From Rhynchopus sp. YZ270_cl-10 (lineage: Eukaryota; Euglenozoa; Diplonemea; Diplonemida; Diplonemidae): a stretch of DNA of 64,000 bases. The DNA lies in the NCBI GenBank assembly GCA_964035575.1, contig OZ037838.1, positions 62,001 through 126,000 on the forward strand, read 5' to 3'. A program made the position numbers and the translations under genes. The stretch's first letter is position 1. Every line of letters starts with the position of its first letter. Below, one piece after another: positions 30,785 to 40,895 of the stretch. The notes below the pieces were generated by a model that saw nothing but the letters and a program-made list of their open reading frames with translations, was not told the DNA's origin and made no database searches.

Positions 30785-33130
30785 ATCATCACGTCTGACT
30801 TGCATCGAGACTTCGGGGCAGGCGTGGGCTCCATACTAAGGATTTCACTCTTGAGGCCTGGGTCTGAAACAAAGAGGGGGCTGCAAAACCAGTCTGCGGA
30901 GTCATCAACCGTATCCACCAAGAGGAAGAGAACCTCCTTAGCCGGCCTTGTCGGCGTGAGGATGCGGGGGCGCATGTGGCTCCCAATGAGCACGATGGTG
31001 CTAAGTGATTTGGCAGGTTGTCAGCAGATCCATGGAGGTAGTCCGAGTCCATCTGCTGCAGCATTTCCTCCGATGGGCCTTGTCCAGCATCAGCGCAGTG
31101 CGGTACATGTTGCCCAATGTCCGTGCACAGCACACCGCGGGCCCTGAAGGACTTACCCACGGTGGCCTGGTACGCGCACGACAACCTCTCGCGCAGTCTC
31201 GTCTCCGTCGGAGAGTCCCCGCCCGGGTCCGCCACTCCGGCCAACCCCGCCACCTGGCTGATTACCCTGTTGCACTCCTCGGATGCGCCCCCAAAGGCCT
31301 CGAAAACCATGGGGCTGAACAGCACATCTGCGCTTTTGCAGTCCTCTGCGTGTTTCTTCCTCTTGCCCTCCCCTGCCACTTTGGCTGCATACTCACGGTG
31401 CTGTGCTGCTCGATGGACGTAAGTGGGGAGGGTCGGTGCTGCCACAGTGAAGTCCAACGCACGCGCAGAGGTCTCGTATATTCCTAGGGGGAGGTATACG
31501 TCGGCCGGCCTTTTCCCAGACTCGAAGCCCAAATTCTTCTCCACTGAGGGGTTGAGCCCTGCTGCCTCACAGATGAGCGCAAAAGCATGCTTCAGGGCAT
31601 CATGCCGGTCCGTCCTGCAACCCATGCTCGCACACGCAAAAGTGTGGTCGCCGAACGCATCCATGCGTCCCCCTTTGGGGTTACACCCTTTGCAGACGCT
31701 GTTGGGTTTGTGGATTGCCACTCCCAGGCGGAAACGCATCGCTCCAGCAAAATAGTCCGAACGGATGGTGTTGGGAGGCGTGGGTGCTGCTGTCAGCCAA
31801 GTGCCAGATAGGGGAAGCTGCAAAGAAAGCAGGCGAGCTCTGTCCCGTTCGCTGCTGCATCTCCTTTTCAGCTCCGCCGCCTGGTGGTCCACAATAGCCG
31901 AAGAGAGTTCCTGTTGTACTAGCAACTTGGAGGGCTTTACATCACCGTCAATGTGGTGTGAGACGGCCACCCGTCTGTTGAAGGCCTCGGCCGCATTCTT
32001 CCACCTGGATTGGTCCCATTCAAAATTGGGGTCTAACTGCGTGGCCAATTTGAAGCACCCCGCCTGTGACGCCAAGACCGCAGCCGGCCAGTGATCCGCA
32101 GTGCGACGTACACCTAACCCTCCGATGGCGATGGGGAGCGCTGCCTGCAGGCGGGCAAGCTCCGGAATGGTCCCATGCTCGTCGTGCAAGATCGTCGCCA
32201 AACACTTGTCCACCTCCGCATCAAAGTCCCGCAAGTAGTCCTCCCCTAGGTCCACGCATGATATTCCACGCATGTAGAACACCATCTTGCAGAAACCCTC
32301 ACAGAAGCGCAAGATGTAGAACGCATGCTGAGAGTCCTTGAGGTCTTTAAGAGCCTCGAGGTTCCGCTTCGACTCGTCGAGCTTGCGCTGCATGTACTTC
32401 CTGCAGTGTTCCGCCGTGCCAATGGGGATGCCCAGAAAGTCGAAATTCTTCTGGTGGAGGGTGAATCCAGGGGAACCAGGCTCGTCACAGATGACAAAAC
32501 CCCTGTCACGCAGGTCCGCTGCAGAGTCGCCACGGAGAGTCACCAACTCGCACTTCGAACTGTTCACCTTCAGGCCAACCTGTTTGCTCGACACCACCAG
32601 CGCGTCATATGCAGCCTTAACAGCCTCAGGAGAGCCACGGATGCAGCCATCGTCCAGGTACCAAATGGATCCGTCAAGTGCTTTGTTCGCCTTCAGCTTT
32701 TCAGTCATGTCCGCAATCGCCAGAGAGAACAGAACAGGGCCAAGGGGGTCGCCTTGCTGCACGCCTGTCTGGGACGTCAGGATGTCTTCCCCATAGAAGA
32801 GGGAGGTGTGGCCGCCGTAGCACCATCGCACCCAGGGTGAGATCTCCGGGATGTGTTTCTCGACCGCATCCAGGAAGGTGGACCTATCAACTGTGTTAAA
32901 GGCGTTGTGGTAGTCCACCTTCAGAATCACCTTGTCCTGGCCGTCATGTCTCTTGGCGTACTGTGCGATCATCGTGGTAGCTGCCTCAGAGCCCCGAGGA
33001 GTCGACACCCCCACCTGGTTCCCCTTGCGGAAAATTTCTGCCGCACGCTTCCGCAGTCTGTTCGCCAGGATCTTCCCAACCAAACGGCGCAACACGCCCC
33101 CAACTGCAATCGGGCGCACGTCGTCCGGTT
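30785..33130 (-). CDS. LINE0 reverse transcriptase and restriction-like endonuclease
   Basis: It starts in frame after the LINE A target duplication (KPDDVRPIAVGG). RT motifs: KVILKVDYHNAFNTVD, GVQQGDPLGPVLFSL and the catalytic box WYLDDG. The endonuclease has a C-x2-C...H..RH zinc-like module (FGDHTFACA, then CRTDRHDAL) and RPADVYLPLG followed by LDFTV, typical of restriction-like LINE endonucleases. It would nick target DNA and prime cDNA synthesis. The C-terminal OTU region of LINE A/B is absent, and the frame ends at the junction with U1. LINE0 is the most diverged of the three. Confidence 0.85.
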
Positions 33131-33150
33131 TGCCTTTTGACACCTTCCTG

Positions 33151-33153
<3 letters not shown>
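33131..33153. repeat. LINE A target duplication, left copy
   Basis: 23 bp starting TGCCTTTTGACACC and ending CCTGAGG. The second copy is at 42754-42776. Removing LINE A restores an uninterrupted LINE0 frame. Confidence 0.93.
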
Positions 33154-33229
<76 letters not shown>

Positions 33230-33232
<3 letters not shown>

Positions 33233-34218
33233 TGTTGTTCAACTTAGCCCTAGGCTCGCTTTTTTTATCTACATCCAGTGACAGAGGGGGTACTTACTAG
33301 TCAAGCGAGTATGTAAACAGCTAGATGTCCAGACAAGGGCACTTTACTATTGTACTGGCAAGACAGTGCCTGAAAACACAGTTAGTGGCACTAAAATAGA
33401 AAGCATGTGGGACAACTACAACCAACACTTCCCTGCAAATAAGCAAAAGGGTCGTATGTGAGTGCAATTTTTCCCAAAAGGAAAAGGGGAGGGGATGGGA
33501 CGGGAGGGTTGCTCTGTCTACCGGTGTAGTTTTATTTTGCTTTGTCTTGGGGAGGGGAGGGGAGGAGAAGGAGGGGATTGAGTGAGCCGTTTCCTCTGTA
33601 ACACACAAACAAATAAAAAGGAAGTTCCATAATCTTTTTAGTAGTTTTCTTTTTGGTGAAAATTTTTGAGAACTTCAGTAAGTGTGACCTGACCCGACTG
33701 ACTGACACCCAAAGGGGAAAACAACAATAACGCACAACAAAATCAACAACAACAATGGTGGGTCTCGTGCTTACCTGTGGTGGTTTTGAAAAATGAAAAA
33801 TTGAAATTGACCTTCACAAGGTAAAAATGAAAAACTAAAGGAGTGAAAAAAGGAACTCAAAGGACAAGAGTTCTGTACAAACTCTACTCTACTGCACAAT
33901 CTATAAAAGTGGCCCAATGGCTCCTGATGCCACTGGCCTGGCTCTTAGACAGGTCTTACTCCGAGACTGCCCTCTACCCTCAGAGCCTCGTCCAAGGGGT
34001 ACGGGCCGTCGCTGGGGTAGACCCGTCCTAGCCAGCAGCCAACCAAAAATATTAACAAATAGGAAGGGGGGCGGAAAGGGGGGAAAGGGGGGGCAAACCC
34101 CAAAGGATGAAAAGAACAAAAAACACAAAATAAAAAGGGTTAAAAATAAACATGGGGCAAACTGTCATTCTCTACACGCTTCTACACACACACTCTCACC
34201 CTCTAACTCTCTAGCTCT
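33230..34218 (-). other. LINE A 3' untranslated region
   Basis: Shared with LINE B (43288-44277) and LINE C (51343-52305) at near identity. It carries a TATAAAAG box on the opposite strand (33902-33909) and G-rich runs. No open frame is conserved. Confidence 0.8.
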
Positions 34219-37200
34219 CTAATTCTTTTTATTCCCCTTTTTCCCCTTCCTTCCTCCGCTCTGTCTCCCCTTCTGTCCACCACCGCGACCATTGCGCCCT
34301 CTCTGCACCTCCTGTGGCGAGAGCACATGCTGCGTCGCTTGTGCCACTGCGTCGGTGAACACGTTCGACGTGTTGGACCTACCCTGAGCTGCATGGCGCT
34401 GGGGTCCTTTGGGAGCTGGGGAAGGAGCAGGTTGGGCGGAGGAGGTTGCATTGCCACGGCCTGCCGATGAGGAGGAGGAAGAAGTGGAGACTGCAGGTTG
34501 GGCGATGGAGGTTGTAGTGCCACGGCCTGCAGAGGTGGAGGAAGAAGAAGAAGAAGAGGAGGCTTGAGGTTGTCGGCCTATTCCCTCTCGAGCCGCTCGT
34601 GCCTCATTCTCCCTCCTTGTACTCTCCGCTGCAAAGGCCTGCCCCCTACTGCTCCGGTTGTCCGTCAGGGCATGCAACGTCGACTTTGCCTTGCACTTTT
34701 CCTGAACCGACCACTCATGCAAACCCACCACCTTCATCACCTCATACCACTGAGTGAAAGTAGCGGTAGAGAGGGGGAGTGACAACAAGGGTCTGCCATC
34801 CTGTTTCTCTCCCTGACGGTAGTGGAACAGGGAGATCCACTTCGTCACAGAAGAAGGCACCGGCGACCCCATGGTGAGGCACGGGAAAAGACCCCCCCTC
34901 TCCGTCCGCTCCTCCTCCGTCCACATCCAAGCCTCGCTCTGCGCCCTCAGCAATTCCCTCACCCTCGCTTGCTTCTTCTGGTCAGGGATGCCTTCCACTG
35001 ACAGAGAATGCGAGCGATCCGCCCCCTCCCTCGCGGTGTCGAGGTCCTCCTCCTGCTCCTGCTCAGCATCATCCATCTCCTCCACCTTCACACGCACCTC
35101 GGTGTCTGCCGCCTCGGCCTGTCGCCCCACCTCCTCCTCCAGCTGATCCCGAGAAGGGGTTCCCCAGCTGACCCTGCCTTCCCGAACGACGATGACCGCG
35201 CTGGTCTTGCCCCAGGTGTCGCAATATCCGGCCTCCCCTGCTATCTTCCTAACCGCCTGACGGGCGACCACCGACTCCGGGCAATCACCGTCCCCCTCCC
35301 CGTTCCCACTCCACGGCTGCTGTGTCGCCCAGCAGTACAGGAACTCGCCCGGGCACGGAGAAGCACCTTGAGGACCAAAGAGAGCCATCCAGTCGCCGAC
35401 ACAGTCAGGTTCGAGTCCTTCAGGGTCGTCGCCCACCGCTCTCCGCACCGCATGGCAGGGGAGGAATAGCCGCCCTTCGCACACCACCCCAAAGCACCGC
35501 CCGTATGCCACCATGCGTTCTGCCTCCAGCTGTCGGGAGAGGTTCACCGCCGTCAACAACAGAGTGGTCGCCTTCTGCTCCGACTCATGCTTAGCTGCGA
35601 TGGCGTAATGCCTCTCGCAGCGTTGCCTGTCATACTCCGCCCGGAGCGACTCTCCTGCTTCGGGGTGCCGATCGCAGTCTTCCAAGTACTGCGCATGCAT
35701 CTTCTTCGCGTCCTCTGCGAGTTCCCGCTTGTGCCTGGCGGTCAGCTCCTCCACACGATGCCTGTCCGCCGCCTTCGCCTGGTCCAGACGCACATTCTGT
35801 TCCTCCAGGAAACGACTCAACTCCTGCTGGCGGTCGCCAAAAGTGCCCCGAAGCGCGGCCAAATCCGGTCCCCACGACCGACGATGCTCCCGCCGTACCT
35901 CCAGGGCTTGCTGCCACGCGTCCGACGCACGCTGCAACGCTTCCTTCTTCTCCTGGTCCGCCTTTTGTTGTTGCTGCTTCTGCTGTTTCCGTTGCTTCTC
36001 GTGCTTCTGCTGCTTCTGTTCTGCCTGCTGCCCCTCTTCGCCCGCCATTGGCGTGTCTACCTCCTCGACGTCCTCGCCCTCGGGAGCTGGCACTGCTGGA
36101 GAAGGAGCCCGTTTAGGTGGTGGGTCTCCGCTCCCCTCCGCAGAGGCAGCCTGAGCCGGAACATTCGAGTGCAAAAAAGACAGGGCACTGAAGTATTCCG
36201 CCCTGCCAATTTGCGACAGAGGGCAGTGCTTGGACCCCTGAGCGCAGTGCAGACATGCCAAGCCACCACACGTGTGACAGCAGAAGTGTGCGTCCGACGC
36301 ATCGAAGAGCTTGCTGCATTGTTCGCACTGCAGGAAAGTGTTCGACGCCTCCGCCTCCCTCGCTCCCACAAAAGCCATGGGGCGCTCTGACTGGCACTCC
36401 CCCTTACCACCTGTGGCCTCAAAAGACAGGATGTGCTGCTGCAGAGCCGGGTCCATGGTGAGGGGCTCGTAGTGTCCCGGGATACTGCCGGATCCATCTG
36501 CCGCATCCTGATCACCCGAGTGGAGGAGAAGGACCACTGCCTTAGGCCGTTTTCTTGGCACCATCAGAGAAGGGCGGGCGAACTCGTTGAGGATGACCAC
36601 AGATACCTCAAGAGCCTCCCCTGCCCCAGCCACTGCAATGGCATCCGCCCACGTACGCTGGTCTCCTCTGTCCCCACTCGTCATCAGCCGCTGCCAGACC
36701 CCAAAATTAGGGACAGCCGCACTCGACAGATCAGCGCGGCCCTGGACCTTCTTCACTGCCGCCTGGCGTAGACCCTCCACCGTCAAATCCGTGCGCCCGG
36801 TGGCGAAGAGCAAAGCCTCAAAAGCACAGTCCCCCGCCACAAACGACCAAGTCACCTTCGAGGCTCCCAGCTTGGCCGCCTGCTCCGTCGCCCGAGGCCT
36901 CTGCGCTGCCGGGCACTCACGCAAAAACTCCCACTCACGCACCACATCGAGACCAGGCCCTTCCGGAATCACGGTGGCCGAATCGAACCTCCCGGTCCGC
37001 TTCCTCGGTGGCTCCACGTGGTCCGGCTTCACGTCCCTCTTGCGCTTCCCCTGCTGCTCCTCCGTTCGGTCTGCAGGACGACTCATATCGTCGTCAGGGT
37101 TCGCATCGTCACAGAGAGGTTCCACGGCCCCTGCACTGCGGCGTCCAAACCGGTCCATGTCCTCTGCAGACGGTGCCACATCTACCTCCACACACGGCTC

Positions 37201-39762
37201 CCGCTTCAGGGTGGCAATCCCTACACACATAGCACCCCGCTCCAGAAAGGAAGATGCGACCTTTTTCTGGTACGCCACCGCAATGCTCTCCCGGATGCGC
37301 AACTCTGCCGACCCTGTCAGGTGCGACGTCTGTCCCGTCGTCAGGCCTCCAAGCTGCGCAATCAAGAGGTTCGCCTCGTCGCCTGCACCCCCGAAGGCTT
37401 CAAACACAATAGGGGAGAACTTGGTATTGATCTTGTTCAAATCCCGCTCGTGCTTCTCCCGTTTGACCTGGCCCTGGTTCTTCGCCGACCAGCCCACAAA
37501 CTTCGAGGCCCCTGTTCTGTAGGAAGGCAAGGTGGGGCACACGTGGGTGATGTCCAAACAACGAGGTCCATTTTCCGCCACTCCTACTGGGAGGTAGACG
37601 TCGCCTGGCCGCTTCTTCGACTCCAACTCCACTCGCACGGTCTCCTCCAAAGCAGGGTCCAAGCCCGCCCCTTGAGCAGCTCGGTACACCGAATCCCGCA
37701 AGGCGTTGTGGCGGGCGACGCGGTGTTTGGAGTAGGGGCAGCCAAAGGTGTGGTCGCCAAAGGAGTCCATGACAACCCTTTTCTGCCCCCCCTGACATGC
37801 CGAGCAAGTCGTTCCCTCCGCATGGATGGCCACCCCTAGTCGGAAACGGGTCACAACCGCAAAATCCGCTGAAGACATCTGGTTCCTTGCTGAGGGTGTC
37901 GCCGTGAGGTACGTCCCGGAAAGCGGCAGGAGAAGGGACTTCATCCGTGCTCGGTCTCGCATGCAGAGCTGTTGCATCAACTTGTCTGCCTGGGCGTCAA
38001 TCACCGCAGATGACAGACTCTGCTGCTCCAGGATCTTCTTCGGCTGGGCCCTGTCCACGTGAAACGCCACCGGTACCCTGGAGTTGTACTCCTCAGCCGC
38101 GCTGTTCCATCTCTCCTCATCCCAGGTGAAGGCAGGGTCCAAGGCCTGCGACAGTTGCAGGTTCCCTGACTGAGAGGCGAGGGACGCAGCTGTCCGATGG
38201 TCCACGGTGCGACGGATACCCAGCCCCCCAAGCGCCACAGGAAGCGCCGCCTGCGCCCTTGCCAACTCCGGCAGCGCCCCATCCGGGTCATGCAGAAGCG
38301 CAGCCAGGCACCTGTCGATCAGGTCGTCAAAGGCCGTCAGGTACTCCGCGCACTGTGGGATCCCCCGCATGTAGAACACCATGCGGCAGTAGCCTTCGCA
38401 GTATCTCAGTACGTAGAAGGCTGCCTGGGAGTCCCCGAGGTCCACAAGGGCTTCCAGGTTGCGGCGGGAATCGTCCACCTTCTGGGCCATGTACTCCTCG
38501 CAGAAAGCCGCAGACCCAATGGGGATGCCCAAGAAGTCGAACCCATCCACATCCAACAGCCGGAACCCGCCTTCACCCATGGCGTCCTGTCCACCCTCGT
38601 TCAACGTGAACCCCACGGCCTCGAGATCCTCCTTGGAGACGCCACCAGTGGAGATGAGCTCACACTTGTTCGCGTTCACCTCCAACCCCAGTTCGGAACT
38701 ACGAGTGCACAGAACCTGGTACGCCTCAAAAACCGCCTTAGGGGACCCCCGCAGAGAGCCGTCATCGAGGTACCACAAAGTCCCATCCAGGCCTGGGTGC
38801 CCCTTCAGCTCTAGCGCCATCTGGTGGATGGTCAGGGAGAAGAGAAGCGGGCCCAAGGGATCTCCTTGTTGAGCTCCGCGCTGTGACCTTATGGTATCCC
38901 CACCATAAAACAGGCTGGAGGGCTCCAGGTAACACCATCGCACCCATGGGGCCAGCTCGGGGAGGTTGGCGTCGACCGCTCTTAGCATCGACAGGCGGTC
39001 TACGCAGTTGAACGCGTTACGGTAGTCAATTTTCAAAATGACTTTACCTTTTCCGCGGTTGCGCACGGCGTACTGCGAGATAACATCAGTCGCCACTGCC
39101 GCCCCCCTTGCCGTTGCCACCCCCACCTGGTTCCCTCGAAGAAGAAGCGTCCTAGCAGGCACCCGCACTCGCGCCGACAGAATCTTTCCCACCAGTCTGC
39201 GGAGAGTGTCCCCAACCGCAATCGGACGCACGTCCTCCTCCAGGCCCGGCCCCTTTGCAGGCTTCCGGAGAGCCACCAAGTTAGCGCCGGCGAAGAACTC
39301 AGCCACCTCCACTGGAGCATTTCCTCGTGCCAAAGACGTCAACACTGCGGCCAGCGCTGCCAAAGTGCCCTTAGCCCGCCTCTGTAGGCAAAGTGTACGA
39401 AGGTGCGCGCCCGTCACGTTCGAGGGACCCGCCGCCGATGACTTCGGCATGCTCCGCAGGGCCTTCATCACCTCCACCACTGTCACCGGTGGGACCTCCT
39501 GAGGCTGGGGCCAATCCGCCTGCTCCAGGGCCTTGGAGTCGGCAGCGGCTGGGTGCTTCGTCTGAAGCTTTTCCAGCGTCGCCGGTGTCTGTGGGGCGAG
39601 GCCGTCGCTGGTAGCGCAAGACATGGCCTGGCTCGGGAGTCCTGCTCTCGCTTTGGCGATGGTGCGCTTCCGTCTCCCTTCGTCAGTGTCCTCATCCGAC
39701 CACCCAGAGGGCCTTGGCTTCCGCTCCTCTACCGTTTGCTCCCACAGGGCGACATACTGGCC
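34219..39762 (-). CDS. LINE A RT, endonuclease, OTU protease, zinc-binding and basic tail
   Basis: In coding order: linker (LWEQTVEERKPRPSGW); RT with VRPIAVGDTLRRLVGKIL, KVILKIDYRNAFNCVD, AQQGDPLGPLLFSL and WYLDDG (about 38745-39240); restriction-like endonuclease with DSFGDHTFGCP, RVARHNALR, RPGDVYLPVG and CLDITH (about 37540-37810). An OTU-type cysteine protease follows: AGDCAFEALLFATG (presumed Cys) and GHYEPL (presumed His), about 36460-36850. A zinc-binding RING/B-box-like cluster (CEQC...CCHTCGGLACLHC, about 36225-36335), a KQQ-rich coiled coil, a poly-Ser region and a basic tail (GGQKGRQSGGRKGKKGN) end the protein. The frame is open to the stop at 34219. U2 interrupts the upstream end. 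Confidence 0.9.
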   Translation of the reverse strand, partial: GQYVALWEQTVEERKPRPSGWSDEDTDEGRRKRTIAKARAGLPSQAMSCATSDGLAPQTPATLEKLQTKHPAAADSKALEQADWPQPQEVPPVTVVEVMKALRSMPKSSAAGPSNVTGAHLRTLCLQRRAKGTLAALAAVLTSLARGNAPVEVAEFFAGANLVALRKPAKGPGLEEDVRPIAVGDTLRRLVGKILSARVRVPARTLLLRGNQVGVATARGAAVATDVISQYAVRNRGKGKVILKIDYRNAFNCVDRLSMLRAVDANLPELAPWVRWCYLEPSSLFYGGDTIRSQRGAQQGDPLGPLLFSLTIHQMALELKGHPGLDGTLWYLDDGSLRGSPKAVFEAYQVLCTRSSELGLEVNANKCELISTGGVSKEDLEAVGFTLNEGGQDAMGEGGFRLLDVDGFDFLGIPIGSAAFCEEYMAQKVDDSRRNLEALVDLGDSQAAFYVLRYCEGYCRMVFYMRGIPQCAEYLTAFDDLIDRCLAALLHDPDGALPELARAQAALPVALGGLGIRRTVDHRTAASLASQSGNLQLSQALDPAFTWDEERWNSAAEEYNSRVPVAFHVDRAQPKKILEQQSLSSAVIDAQADKLMQQLCMRDRARMKSLLLPLSGTYLTATPSARNQMSSADFAVVTRFRLGVAIHAEGTTCSACQGGQKRVVMDSFGDHTFGCPYSKHRVARHNALRDSVYRAAQGAGLDPALEETVRVELESKKRPGDVYLPVGVAENGPRCLDITHVCPTLPSYRTGASKFVGWSAKNQGQVKREKHERDLNKINTKFSPIVFEAFGGAGDEANLLIAQLGGLTTGQTSHLTGSAELRIRESIAVAYQKKVASSFLERGAMCVGIATLKREPCVEVDVAPSAEDMDRFGRRSAGAVEPLCDDANPDDDMSRPADRTEEQQGKRKRDVKPDHVEPPRKRTGRFDSATVIPEGPGLDVVREWEFLRECPAAQRPRATEQAAKLGASKVTWSFVAGDCAFEALLFATGRTDLTVEGLRQAAVKKVQGRADLSSAAVPNFGVWQRLMTSGDRGDQRTWADAIAVAGAGEALEVSVVILNEFARPSLMVPRKRPKAVVLLLHSGDQDAADGSGSIPGHYEPLTMDPALQQHILSFEATGGKGECQSERPMAFVGAREAEASNTFLQCEQCSKLFDASDAHFCCHTCGGLACLHCAQGSKHCPLSQIGRAEYFSALSFLHSNVPAQAASAEGSGDPPPKRAPSPAVPAPEGEDVEEVDTPMAGEEGQQAEQKQQKHEKQRKQQKQQQQKADQEKKEALQRASDAWQQALEVRREHRRSWGPDLAALRGTFGDRQQELSRFLEEQNVRLDQAKAADRHRVEELTARHKRELAEDAKKMHAQYLEDCDRHPEAGESLRAEYDRQRCERHYAIAAKHESEQKATTLLLTAVNLSRQLEAERMVAYGRCFGVVCEGRLFLPCHAVRRAVGDDPEGLEPDCVGDWMALFGPQGASPCPGEFLYCWATQQPWSGNGEGDGDCPESVVARQAVRKIAGEAGYCDTWGKTSAVIVVREGRVSWGTPSRDQLEEEVGRQAEAADTEVRVKVEEMDDAEQEQEEDLDTAREGADRSHSLSVEGIPDQKKQARVRELLRAQSEAWMWTEEERTERGGLFPCLTMGSPVPSSVTKWISLFHYRQGEKQDGRPLLSLPLSTATFTQWYEVMKVVGLHEWSVQEKCKAKSTLHALTDNRSSRGQAFAAESTRRENEARAAREGIGRQPQASSSSSSSSTSAGRGTTTSIAQPAVSTSSSSSSAGRGNATSSAQPAPSPAPKGPQRHAAQGRSNTSNVFTDAVAQATQHVLSPQEVQRGRNGRGGGQKGRQSGGRKGKKGNKKN

Positions 39763-39773
39763 AGCCTTCCAAG

Positions 39774-40743
39774 TTTTTTCTCTTTTATGTACTTGGTCTT
39801 TTTTTGTATGTGAGAATAGAAGAAAGGAAAAAGGAAGAATGGAGTAAACAATAAAGACAATAAAATGAACAGGAAAATGGAAAAGGAAAAAGGAAATGAA
39901 AAAATGATGACCAAAAAAGGTCGGTGTTTCAAGTTTTAGTATAAAAGGTGGGCGGTAAAGTAAAGTAAGTGGCCACTTCCTCCTAAACAAAACAAGAAAC
40001 TGCATCGTGTGTTTGTTTTTTATTCTTTTTAATCAATTTGAATACACAGGCGTCACACTTATGGGGCAAAAAAAAGGAAAAAAAGAAGACCTAATCCTCC
40101 TTACTTAAAAGAAGGGAAGGGAGAATAAAAAACACACGTGCCCATTGTTTCGTTGTCTGCAGGATGTCTTGTTTTAGTGCCTCACCTGGAAAAAGAAAAA
40201 TGGATTCCACTCAGTAAAAATAGCACACCTGTTGAACACACGTCAGGCCAGGAACAGAAGAAAAGCAAACGCTTCCACGAATGGAAGCAAAAGAAAAGTG
40301 TGGTGAAAAAACCCTTTTGGCCAAGGTGGTCTTGACTCTCTGTCTACATACTTTGGGGATGCATGAAAAAATGAAACTAGATGATAGATAACAAGGAGTG
40401 TGCGAGAGTGGCCCTTCTCCAAGCTAAACAAAAAGCAAACACCCTCCACCCATCTGATCCCGCCCACAAACACAAACAATCACGACAGAAAACAAAACAG
40501 GCAGAGGATGACCAGGGTAGGTTTTACTTGGACAGCGAACCTCTGCCTTGATTCCTCTCACGCTCAGCAGGCGAGTTGCCTCAACTCTCCAGACCTGTGC
40601 TGCAACACAGGCCTGCACCTTTAGCCGCTTTTCGCTTCATGCCCCTCATCTGGCGCACTACTAACGGGGGACGCCCCATGTAGGCACATCGGTAGGATTT
40701 CGTCTTAACATAGTTTTTTGTGTAAAAAAAAATGAACCCCAAA
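39774..40743 (-). mobile_element. U2 insertion in LINE A
   Basis: About 970 bp, oligo-T side at 39774, GGGGTTCATT end at 40740 (one copy) plus three extra A. Target duplication AGCCTTCCAAG (39763-39773, 40744-40754). It belongs to the second U subfamily with U3 (TTATGTACTTGGTC in place of TTTTGTACTTGGAC). Confidence 0.9.
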
Positions 40744-40754
40744 AGCCTTCCAAG

Positions 40755-40846
40755 CCTCCAAGTCCTTCCCCCAGGTGCTCGTCAAACGTCGCTCCTGGTC
40801 CTTGCCCCCTCGTTCTGTCCGTGTCCGGTGCAACACAGTGAAGAAC
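40755..40846 (-). CDS. LINE A coding fragment between U2 and U3
   Basis: Encodes the short linker (HRTRTERGG...DEHLGEGLGGLEG in one frame) seen intact in LINE B at about 50820-50920. It is separated from the rest of the LINE A frame only by the two U insertions. Confidence 0.7.
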
Positions 40847-40857
40847 AGTGCAAGGCG

Positions 40858-40860
<3 letters not shown>

Positions 40861-40895
<35 letters not shown>

